DNA of 64,000 nt from Lindgomyces ingoldianus. Taxonomy: Eukaryota; Ascomycota; Dothideomycetes; Pleosporales; Lindgomycetaceae. The first letter of the stretch is position 1, and every line of letters begins with the position of its first letter. The translations under genes were made by a program, and so were the position numbers. The stretch spans positions 62,001 through 126,000 of the forward strand of contig NW_022985223.1 of NCBI RefSeq assembly GCF_010093535.1. Direction: 5' to 3'. The notes beneath the pieces are model-generated. The model ran no database searches. It was not told the origin of the DNA and saw only the letters and a list, made by a program, of their open reading frames with translations. Shown here in pieces: positions 35,162 to 46,700 of the stretch.

Positions 35162-38100
35162 TCCAACCCGCGGTGGAGAAGCGGTATCAAAATAAGGTCA
35201 GTTTATGGCACAAGTACGTCTGCATTGTTTCACGGTTAGGGATTTCGCAAGTCCGCTTCGTAATATATATGTGCGAGGAGACGAAGTGCTGTTAGGCAAG
35301 AGTCTTTAGGATAAAGAGCTGGTAAAGAAACACTGGAGGATAAGGTCTTAATTATAGAGCTCCAAGAGCTTCTAGACGCAGCCATTGATTTCTTAAAAAG
35401 CAACAGCGTACTATTGCTACAAGCTTTACATGCTACGCAGAGTTTAAAGGAACTTTCGCATACTTGTAGTAACAATAGAGGCAATATTAGAGGCAAGAGA
35501 TAAGTAAAACAAAGGAGTTAATTCACTGTTCTCTGCCAGCAATAGATAAGACAGTTAAAAAAGTACAAAATCTAGTGTATTTTAGCGCCTTATGTTCCAC
35601 AGCAGCCCTTGTACTACTACGCACAAAAACGACCGCGAACACGCTCCTAAAACACTAAGAAATTAGTTAGTATAGGCAGTTCTTGCAGTAGCTGTAGCCT
35701 CATTGACTCTACAGTAACGGAAGGTAATTCACTTTTGTCCTAACTTCTAAGAGATTGCTACTATCAGTAACAGTAGCGACAGTACTACGTTCTAATAAAC
35801 ACCATGGCTCGGGTACAGAAGCAGAAATTGATTCTGGTTGGGTCACTCAAGGGGAAAGAATTTTATCGCGTCATATTACATCCTTGCTCAGGCCTACGAG
35901 TGGAAATGGAAACGAACTTTCTAAGATCACTTTTCCCTTAGTATTTACCCATTTGTCAAACGTACTCACGAGAGTGTGCTAGATCTTATAGGTAGACGTA
36001 TAGAATCTAATTGGGTTGATAGAGTTAAGAGGACTTTATATAGAAAGATGCTGAGCAAACATACGGAAAGGCGCCTAAATAAAGTCTGCTCTCTAGACCG
36101 CATGATTTTTTTTTTAGCGGAAATTGCGCCGAATTTTGTGGGGAATTGCAAGTTGGGGTGACATCTCTACATGCAGCAGGCATCTGTAAGGATGGGGCTC
36201 TGTACCACTGTGCCTATACAACCAAAAAGGTGCGAATAATCAACCAACGGTTCATTCTGCGTACAGAATAGTATATATAACGTTACTTGTCGCGCGTAAG
36301 GACCCTAGTACAGGCCTCTTCCAGCCTTACAGTATCCACCCAGAGGGGTTCCATATCATCGAGAGTAGCTTGCTCTGCGCTCTGCACAGAAGCAAAGTTT
36401 TTGTATCCAGATAATGTCCTTCTGGGACCTATCGTCAAGTGTTTGAAGTTGACCTCTTGATGGACCTCTCCTATGTTTGGGAAGAATGGTATAGGAGGGA
36501 TGTTGTTGATCATGGTATTGGTCAGGCTGGACTCACCATTCTCGTGAACTTGTAAAGGACGCATTGTCAAGCAGAAACACCATGACGATTGTATGTACAG
36601 GACAGGTAAGCCTGTATGCACAGGAAAGGTGAGGCAGTAGGCAACAGAACTACTACTAAAAAATGTCGGAAGAAGGTTGTCAAAGTGAAAATGCGACGAT
36701 TGGATGTCCTGAACAATAAACGATGAAAGAGCATGGAATGCAATTTAGTGGGGCTCGTGGCTGAGCTAGCACTATTGCCTGGAAGTGCCTGAGCGGGCTT
36801 AGAAGACTAGCAACCGCAGGAGGCTCAGCCTTGGAGCGAAAGCCAGTTTTCAGAATCACGGGATTATAGTGCATGAAACATAAATGATTAAAAAAAGCCT
36901 CGGAAACTTATTAGACGTGTTTTAACCGATCTAGTTGTGTATCCTCCTAACCCAAAGTGCAGGACCATTAGATATACACAATGCACTAGGGAATGAATAT
37001 TTTAGTATAGGTTGAGTCAATAAGGAAATCAAATAGCAAGAGAATTAAGTTCATGGCAATTACTAAGTAGGTATGGTAATATTGATTAAGAAATGGTGAA
37101 TGGTCAAGTTGAACGTAAAATAAATAATATGCGAAGAAACTGAAGCTTTGCTTGAATAAAGTATATCCATTTTATTTGCACGCGTAGGACATTTTGCTTC
37201 GGGGATTGAGGTAAGTGGTCATCTTATTACCTTGTGAGATTTTTGCCTTCTCTATGTGTTGTAGATGCGTCCAGAGTTCAGCAGCTCAGGTCTGACGGGC
37301 GAAGTGTAAAGCTATTCCACTGCCACAGATAGCAGGCCTTGCCTTAATTTGGTGATGGAGAGGACTAGAACATCCCAGCCGCCTGCGTTGTGAAAGTCGG
37401 GATGAAAACGCCGGAGACCACGCTGCCATTTTCAAGAAACTGCCCTCGAGGAACGGCCATCTGATTGAAATCTCTATTCGCTACCTTAGTACCATCTGAG
37501 AATGCTAATTATTGACTGCCTGGACGGGAGCTGGTCTAAGGCAGGTGAAGTCACCCACAGTAAAATCTTACCATCGTTGGAATTCGTGACGAACTCCTGT
37601 GTAGCTTGTTCCAGTTCTGCTTGGGGTTCAGAAGTCAAGAAATAACGTAATTCCGAGTTAGCCTTTCAGTGTTGATATGTGTTTCCACGTCATAGTATTG
37701 GCCATCTTTTGTTCTAATATAGGTATCGCAAATAATCCAGCTTGGGTCGGTAAATCGACAATGGGGCAAGGAGGCATCATGGCATTTGTGGTGGATACAG
37801 ACAGCTCGGGAGGAGGGGACTATAATTCTATAAAAAGCGGGCCTGGACAAATAATGTGATCACAGAGTATACAGCGGAAAAGCACCAGAGTCTAGAAATT
37901 GGATCGCGGGTGGCTGTACCAATTTCTGTAACCGTAGACGAATGACAGAGTAGGGAAAGAATTAGCACAAATTTATATATCATATCGAAAAGCTCGCGGA
38001 GCTGAGACAATGATACTTGGAGTTTAGAAGCTAGCTTTTAGGTAGGAGGAAGAATATACTGCAAGCTGGAGAGGATGACGACGTAATGCTGGATGGTTAG

Positions 38101-38554
38101 AGGAATATTGGAAGCTGCCCTATTTGTTCAGGTCATTAGCTTGTTAATGCGCTGGATATATTTGGCTGTGCTCTCAACGTTCCTCTGCATACGTCCAGAT
38201 GCATTGCTTTATTCAATATTGTATGGATTGATTCAGGAGTCTGACACACATGGAAGCAGCCATCGAGTCGTGCAAGCTGTGAAGGCATAGACAATAAGAA
38301 AGTTGGGAGGGAGAATCAGAACGATTCGATAGCATTTCTTTTCCTAGTTAGTTTTCTCGGTTCGGATCATCTCCCACGCCGACGCACGGTCCCGCCAAGA
38401 CACATCCCACTTCGGCATTCACTCTTCCCTTCCGCATCTGTTTGGCTCCCACCTCCGACCTTTATGGCTCCTCCCCTTTGAATCCTCCCCTCTTCACAAA
38501 TACCATAGCGACAATTGCACTGCCTGGGAGCCTCGTTAGCGAGGCAGGGACAAC
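35162..38554. other. degenerate AT-rich stretch, upstream of CKB1
   Basis: This 3.4-kb stretch has no gene I can support. Around 35340-35500 there is a short readable frame (LDAAIDFLKSNSVLLLQALH) followed by many stops, which could be decayed transposon coding sequence. An opposite-strand frame at 36283-36621 is open for 112 codons but unrecognised. The last few hundred bases before 38555 must hold the CKB1 promoter. Confidence 0.4.
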
Positions 38555-39825
38555 ATGGACGACTTCAATAGCGAAACGGACAGCGACTACACAAGCTACT
38601 GGCGCGACTGGGTAGGTACATCACAGCACTGTTCCTTTTCTGGTATACCTTCACCTGCATGCTTTTTCCCTCTGCATATTCGGAAATGGTGTGTAGGTGG
38701 ATTAATGAAGACGGTAAACAGGTCCGTGAGATCACTGCATGGTAAGCGTTGCACAACCATATTAAGATGCCTCGGATGGCTATTAACGAGTCGCAGTGAA
38801 GAGTGCATGACAGCAGGCTATGCCGCCATGAAAATGTGTAGACACTCGTTCATAGAAACGCCGAACTTTACGCTATACAGGGGCTCGGACAGCATCTCGA
38901 TCCTCCTCACCCGTCTTGTCTTGTTCCCTGCAGCCTGTTCTCTCGTACTTCTCAGTCTTTGCTAATCAATATCGCGCCCTGTAGTTCATATCCTCGCGTG
39001 GCAACGAATACTTCTGCGAGATCGACGAAGAGTACCTCACGGATCGCTTCAACCTGACGGGTCTGAACACCGAAGTACAATACTACCAATATGCGCTGGA
39101 CTTGGTGACAGATGTGTTCGATTTTGACTGCGACGATGAGATGCGGGAAATGATCGAGAAGTCGGCCAGGCATTTATATGGGCTCGTACACGCTCGGTAC
39201 ATAGTCACCACACGGGGGCTGGCTAAGATGGTATGTCCATGTTACTTATTCCGTACCGTCGCTCCTGCCCCTACTCTCTTTTGTAGAGGATGATATCACA
39301 AAGCTAACACCTACCTCCCTCCAGCTCGACAAATTCAAGAAATCCGACTTCGGCAAATGCCCCCGCGTAATGTGCGACTCGCAACCCCTCCTCCCGATGG
39401 GCCAATCCGACATCGCCAACACGTCCTCCGTGAAACTCTACTGCGCGCGCTGCGAAGACCTCTACAACCCCAAGTCCTCACGCCATGCAATCGTCGATGG
39501 CGCCTACTTCGGCACCTCCTTTCACAACATCCTATTCCAAGTCTACCCCGCGATGCTGCCGGCTAAGAGCCAGCGACGCTACGAGCCCCGCGTGTTTGGC
39601 TTCCGAATGCATGCCGGGGCTGCGCTAGCGAGGTGGCAGGGGGAGCAGAGGGAGGTGATGAAGGAGAGGCTGAAGAAGGCGGGGATAGAGACAGGGTTTG
39701 AGGATGAGGATGAGGAGCTGGAGAGTGAGATGGAGGATGAGGAGATGGAGATTGGGGATGGGTTTGAGCCGGGCCAGCCTGGTGGAATGGTGGATTCGCA
39801 GGCTCTGCTTCATGGACGCTGGTAA
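38555..39825 (+). CDS. CKB1: casein kinase 2 regulatory beta subunit
   Basis: Exons 38555-38611, 38985-39230 and 39325-39825 join in frame to 267 residues. CK2 beta dimerises through a zinc finger and docks the catalytic alpha subunits; the holoenzyme acts in nucleus and cytosol. Visible features are the N-terminal WRDWFISSRGNEYFCEID block, the acidic loop near DFDCDDEM, and YGLVHARYIVTTRGLAKM. The zinc-binding cysteines appear as CPRVMC and CARC, separated by the conserved QPLLPMGQSDI segment, and SSRHAIVDGAYFGTSF follows. The C-terminus is an acidic extension (about residues 218-255) longer than in animals. The first intron is 373 nt, several times longer than most in the window, and sits after 19 codons. 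Confidence 0.96.
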
Positions 39826-40719
39826 TACGTCACTGGATATTGTATCATGGCATGGATCAAGGTGTGAATGGGTTTGGAGTGGAATGGGTTATGGCTGGAT
39901 AGGGTAGAACAGGGTAGGATAGCATGGCAAGGCGATCAGGCGTATGGTTAGTTCGTTGGTCGGTTAGGCTGATGATTTCTCCCACTGTGCATTTGTTAGT
40001 ACCACCAATTTAAACCTCGCAACACGAACGTCGTCTATGTCGACTTGTAGCTCTCGACAAAACACAAGTAATTTCCCACCCTTGACCATACATAGATACA
40101 CAATAATCAAACTTCGTAACAGTGGAAAGTATTCTGAAAGAGAAAAACTTAGGTTCTAATTCTTTCCAAAAAGAAGGAAGGGGGGTATCTACTGCTACAT
40201 CCAGCTATAACACCCATTTCAAGCACCATCTTCCTAACCAACTAGTCAACAAAAAGAGAAAGCAAACAGCGCTACGAGACCGCAAGCCAAAAGAGACCAG
40301 CCCGGACCCAACATGCATCTCTCCTAACACCCATCTCTTACAGTAAATCCAGACCCAATTGTAGGGAGTGTATTAAAAGATCTAGTGATGCTTCTTTAGT
40401 AAGAGAAAAAGATGTAAATCCTCAAGACTTGGATGCTGGTGGACGACCCCGGAAAACCCCAACCCCCAATCATGCATACAGCAAGCGAACAAAGGATAGC
40501 GCGTTGTACACGGGTTTGGAAATGGCGGGATGGATAACATGGATAACATAATGTGGGAAAGGGTAGGGGCAGTGGTAATTGGAAGGAAAGAGGAAAAAAT
40601 ATTCCAAGCCGACGCCGAGCGATGCGAAGAAAATTTAAACGTAACCTCGTTCAAGCTCATCAAAGGTATCTGGTATCCAATCTCTTCAATCTCGCCCATT
40701 CTCTCCCCCATCTGTCACC
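39826..40719. other. convergent intergenic region
   Basis: This 0.9-kb stretch lies between the 3' ends of CKB1 and the giant low-complexity gene. No gene or repeat is recognised, and no supported RNA gene is present. Confidence 0.5.
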
Positions 40720-43700
40720 TTAAAATATCTTCTTAAACCAACTTCCTCTCTTCCCCCCACCACTCGCCTCCTGCGCCGGTCGTCCATCCCACGTCCGAAC
40801 CGGTGCCTCAGCATACGCTGCAGCTGGAGGGGCTGCATACGTCTTCCTCCTACTCCTCTTCTCTCGATCCCGATCCCTCTCCCGATCCCTCTCTCGATCC
40901 CTCTCCATATCCTCGTCACTACCTCCGCGAGGGGGACCTTCATAATGCGAGCGTCTGCGATGATGTTTTCGGTCACGGTCTGTCTTATCTCGGTCCTTCT
41001 CCCGAATCTCGCCACGGTCTTTGTCGCGCTTTCCTTTGCGTCCCGCTATGCGTAGACGTATTTCCTCATCAGCGGACGGTGATTCCTCATCCCCTGGTGC
41101 CTCACGGGCACCTGGAGGAGGATCAAGAACTGTTTCTGCGATGGGAATAGGGAGCGGAGGTTCGTTGGAGAGCGAATCGACCCAGGAAGATGTCTTGTCG
41201 CCTCCTTTGCTGAGGTAAGGCATGTTTGACGATTCACCATTCTTACGCGGAGAGCTGCGACGGCGATGTCGATGACTCTCCCCATTACGCTCATCGAAGT
41301 AGTCTGTGATTGGGTCGGCGTTGGTTGTTGGGTAGGCAGAGTTGCGTCGTGCGCGACGGTCTTCTCGACGACGACGACGTTCCTCAGGGTCCTCTTCCAT
41401 ATGGGACCGTCGTCGTTCGGTACGGGGACGAGATGAGTCGCGCTCTTTGTCTTTGTCTTTGCGCCGAGAAGAACGGTGTTCGCTCTCACGAGGGCGATCC
41501 CTTTCTTCGCCACCTCTGCGGTCCTCTCTTGCAGATTTTCGTTGCTCCTTCTCTTCCATGCGACGCAGCTTAGCTTCTGCTTCCTTGTTGCGTTTCTCAA
41601 GCTCTGCCATCTGGCGGGCCTTCTTTTCAGCAAGGACAGCCGCTTCCTTTTCGCGCCCACGTTCGCGGCGACGTTCCGCCCTGGCATCAGCCTCTTCCTG
41701 TTCGGCGCGTTGTTGTTCCCTTTCTGCATCGCGTCGGGCCCGGCGCTCAGCCCTTCTAGCCTCCCTCTCCGCGTCCTCGACGTCGGTACTGGCACTTGCG
41801 CGGGCACCACCTGGAGCCATGTCTACATCAGCGTCATGTCTCCCCGAAGGACGTCGAACACTTCTGCGCTCGTGACGCAGTCGCTTCGCCTCATCTTCAG
41901 TCTGCCCTCCCCGGGTAGATGATCGTTTGCGACGCCTGCGCTCGTCTTCTGTCTCGGCAGTCTTCGGACGCTGACGGCGGTCCTCTTCTACAGCTCGCTT
42001 GCGAGAGCTCAATCCAAACATGCTCATGAAACCAGCTGCTCCAGCGGCTGCCGCCATCTCTTTAGCGCCTGAATTACCTCGTTCACGACGGTCACGTTCG
42101 CGGCGTCGCGGTTCGACGGGCGGAGGATCAACGTCCATCGCATCCGCATCGACTGGGTCATCAGCGCTTGGTGGCGCTGTCAAAGGCTCGGCAGGAGTGA
42201 CCGATTCACGTTTCGACTTGCGACGCGACGACTCTCCTTTACGCACAGGTGTTGGCGACGGAGGTGCATCGTCTTCATCAAACAGGTCCATGTCATCATC
42301 AATCGGATATGGGTCCGGTACAGCTGCGCGATTGGGGTTAGCTCTATGTCTTTGTCGACGTCTCCATCCTAATGCTCTTCTCTTCATTGGATCAGATTTC
42401 TTACCTCTGGCTTTGCCTTTGTCTCTTGTACTTGCCCGCCGGTTTACTGAGCCTCTCATACCCATAACCTTTGCAGCTTTCGATGAGACGGCCTTAACAT
42501 CTGTATCTGTTTGTGGAGGCGACATCATCGCAGCGTCGTTGTCGATTGAGGGGCGTCGGGAGAGAGTTCGCGGGGTGGCTACAGTCCGATGCGACTTCGA
42601 GCGGGATGGAGGCGGGGCTCCGAATAGCGCGGAGAATCCTGTAGACTGGCGCGTTGACTTCGAGCGCGATGGTGTCTTTACAACTTTTTCAGATCCACCA
42701 GACGACTTTGACATTACGTCCTTATCCTTCGATGATGTGACGCGCGCTGACTTTGAGCGATTTACAGCTGGTCTCGTCGGCGTCGCAGTACTCGTACCGT
42801 CGTCACCAGATTGTTTCCTGGCCGGCCTTTGTCTTTGCGCAGCTGTTGCGGCACCCCAGAAGCCCCACGATGCTGCGTTTGAGTTGCGCACGACTTTTGC
42901 ACGTTCCTTCTTCGCAGATGGAGGCTTCACTTCGGGCTCGGGAGGTGGAGTTGGTAGCTTTCCTGGAAGGTCAAGGTCGTCAACGTCTATAGGCGCCGGC
43001 TCTTCTACGACCGTTTCGGGTGGTGGAGAAGGCGGAGGTGGCGTGGGCGCTTCGATGATAGGTTCTGCGCGAGCCTTGCTATTCTTTTTAGTACTTTTCT
43101 TTGACTTTTTGTCAGCAATAGGGACTGGCGGTGGGGGAGCGGGAGCATCTAGATCGATCAAGTTCATGTCATCATCCATAGGAAAGCCACCTGGCACAGG
43201 AGTAGTGATCTTAGGGACTTCTTCAGGCTCAGGCTCGGGGATTACGAGAGGAGTAGCAACCTCTTTAGTCTTCAACCTTGAAGATTTGGTTTTAGCGTCC
43301 TTTTTAGACTTCGAAGACACCTTCTTTGACTTTAGATCGATGACTTCGACGAACTCTTCAGCTGGTGGTGGAGGAGGTGGAGGCGGTGGAGGTGGCTCCA
43401 CTGGTTCTGGTTCTGGCTCAGGCTCCGGTTCCACAACCTTGGCCTTCTTGTCGAGCGCTTTTAGCCGTTCAGCGACCACGCCACCGGACTTTGCGGACAG
43501 CTTCTTCGCTTTCGTCAACGATGACTTTGTTGCCTTGGGAAGAGGGTCGTCAGCAATCGGCGGTTCTGGTAGGTTCGTGACTTGCGTAAGCGAGATCTCC
43601 CGTGATGACTCAGCCACAGGGAACTCTTCCATTTTGGGTAAGGACACCGGCTCAAGCTTTTTGGTCTTGCGTAAGGAGACTCCCCACATTGTACCCCATC

Positions 43701-46700
43701 CTGCAGACGCTTCTTGATTGTCTCTCTCTATCTCAGCAAGGAGATCAGCTGCTGGAACGTCTTTAACGAGGTTGAGAATATCTTCGTCGATGGGCGGAGG
43801 AGCGGAAACGGGAGGGGCTGGTTCCTCCCAGACGGCGGCTTTGCCTTTCTTCTTCTTTTTCTTGGAGGAACTGGTTCCTAAGAGGTCCTTCTCGGCAGCG
43901 ATTCGGGCAGCTTCAGCTTCCTCGGCCTCCTTTTGAGCTTGAGCAGCTGCTTCCGCTGCGTCTTTGGCGTCCTGATCCAGCCTCTCTTGCTCCTCACGCT
44001 CTCCCTGCTCCTTTGCTTCTCGGGCCTTGCGATCCCTGGCGGTTTCTTTCTTTTTACCGGACAAACCCCATGATCCCCAGATGCTGCTTTCTTCAGAAGC
44101 TTTCTTGGATGCTTCTTCGGCTTCTCTGGCCTCCCGCTCCAGTCTCTCCTGCTCCTCGGCCTCCAATCGAGCCTTTTCGGCGGCTTCATCGGCTTCCTTC
44201 TTTTCCCGAGCTCTTTTTTCCTTACCACTTTCCTTCTTCTTGGGCATGAAGGTTCCCCACAGACTGCTCTCCTCAGAAGCTTTCTTTGATGCTTCTTCAG
44301 CCTCTTTAGCTTCTCGTTCGAGTCTTTCGGCCTCCTCGGCATCAAGCCGAGCCCTTTCAGCAGCTTCTTCGGCTTCCTGGGCTTCTCTTTTCTCACGAGC
44401 TTTTTTTTCCTTAGAACTCTCCCTCTTCTTAGGCAGTAAAGTTCCCCATAGACTACTTTCCTCGGAAGCTTTCTTTGCTGCTGCTGCTGCTGCTGCTGCT
44501 TCTTCGGCCTCTTTGGTTTCTCGTTCAAGTCTCTCTGTCTCCTCAGCTTCTAATCGCGCCTTTTCAGCAGCTTCCTCAGCTTCTTGGGCCTCTCTCTTCT
44601 CTCGAGCTTTCTTCTCCCTAGAAGTCTCTTTCTTCTTAGGTGCAGTAAATGATCCCCAGAAACCGCCTTCTTCAGCTTCCTTTGCTTTCGCCGCTGCCTC
44701 TTCAGTTTCTTTGGCCTCTCGCTCGAGTCTCTCCTGTTCTTCGCGTTCCTTGTGGAGTCGCTCCTGTTCCTCCTTCTCTAATCGCTCTTTTTCTTCTTTC
44801 TTCTCTCTTGCTCTCCTTTCTTTAGTGGTCTCCGTCTTCTTGGGCACCATCGAACTCCAGGGCTCAGCCTCCTTCGCCTTCGCTACTGCTTCCTCGGCTT
44901 CCTTGGTCTCGCGGTCCAGTCGTTCTTGTTCCTCGCGCTCAACACGTTCCCTCTCAAGCCGTTCTTTTTCCTCTCTCTCGGCGCGCTCCTTTTCCTCCTG
45001 CTCTAACCGCTCCTTTTCCTCGCGCTCCTTCTTTTCCTTTGCCATTCTTGTTCTCTTCTCTCTAGGGGCCTCGATTGCCGACTTCGTCGTCTTCTTCGAA
45101 GAGCCGAATATTCCCCAACCAGCGCTCTTCTCAGCCTCTTCAGCTTCCTTTTTGAGTCTCGCTGCTGTTTCCTCAGCTTCCAGGCGGGCCTTCTCGGCAG
45201 CTTCTTCAGCTTCCTTGGCCTCACGTTCGAGCCGCTCCTGTTCCTCTTTCTCTTGGGCCTCTCGCTCCAATCGTTCTTGCTCCTCTTTCTCAGCACGTTC
45301 TTGCTCCTCCTTCTCCTTGGCCTCTCGCATCTCTCGGAGCCTCTTCTCCTTGAGAGTTTCCCTCTTAGGTGGCTCCTTTTTCGGAGGCTTTGAGGCAGAT
45401 GCGGTCTCAAACCTGCTCCAAATGTCCTTGACGGCGCTAGCAGCAGACTTGTCCTTATCATCCTCTTTGGGCGAATCGAGATTGATGAGGTCATCGAATG
45501 TGTCTTTGGGTGTCTTAGATTTGGACGAAGTCGAGTCTTTTGTAACGGTTCTGCTAAGCTTGCCACCGTCATCAACAGGCAGATCTTCTTTGGCTCCCTT
45601 CTTCTTTTTCTTCTTAGAGTTAGGGATGCCCCAAAGATCGTCATCCTCCTTCTTCTCCTCTTCCACAGGTGGTGGCGCCTCGATCTGTTTTGGGGGGGGA
45701 AGCTCGGGCTCGCCAAGATCATCGCCTTTATCGCCAGGTGGAGTAGGAACTGGAGGGGGAGCAAGAATGGAACCCTTTCTCCCTTTCTTCTTCTTGTTGA
45801 TGTTAAAAGAGGCGCTACCCCATGGGTCTTCTTCATCGGGCCTTTGGACTTGTGCCGTTGTCAATTCCTCAGTGACTTCAACAGGAGTGTCTTTCTTCGA
45901 AATGGACTTCTTTTTCTTCTTGCCCCAAGATGGAGCGCCCCAATCGTCTTCTTCTTCCGCCTTAGGTTCCTCAACACCATCTGGGCTTTGGACGGTTGTG
46001 TCCGCGAAGATGGGTTCAGGTTCTGGATCGGCTTGTGGTAGAAGGTCAGGCTCGATGGCTTTACTCTTTTTTTTCTTCTTGGTGCCTCCCCAGATCGAGC
46101 TAAAGCCCCAATCTCCGCCGTCATTCTTATCTGGCACTGGTTCAGGCTCTGGGTCGGGTTCACGCACGGCTGGTGGAGGAGCAGGTGCTGGTGGGGGTGG
46201 TAGAAGCTCTTCTACAGCGCCCTTCTTCTTCTTCTTCTTCTTGGCTGTTGTCGTTGCAGGAGTATCCCAATTCATCCAATCATCCACAGCCGGTTTTGCT
46301 TCCGGGGTAGGCTCGGGCTCGACCAAAGGAATATCAACGATGAGCTCTTCTTTTGGTGGATCGGATACAGCTGTAGAAACAGAGCCTTTCTTGCCTTTCT
46401 TACCCTTCTTAGTCGACGTAGTCAGGCCCCAACCATCATCGGCCCAACCATCGTCCGCTGGCTTTTCCTCCTTAACCGGCTCAGGCGGTGGTGGAGGGGG
46501 AAGAAGTTCTTCCACCTTTGGAGGCTCTTCTTTAGCGGCCTTCTTGCCTTTCTTCTTCTTTGACGAAGTGGTACCCCATGCGGATTCACCTCCCCAGATA
46601 TCTTCGGGCATTTTCTCCTCGACTAATGCAGGCCCTGGCTCGGGTTCAGGCTCTTTGACAGGTTCAGGCTCAGGTTCGACAGCTTTTCCAGCTTTCTTTG

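Noticed and set aside
36283..36621. 112-codon minus-strand open frame in the repeat island
   Set aside because: It has no recognisable motif, splice partner or promoter signal, so I cannot support it as a gene.
41999..43717. 572-codon plus-strand open frame opposite the giant gene
   Set aside because: The same antisense artefact of low-complexity coding sequence.
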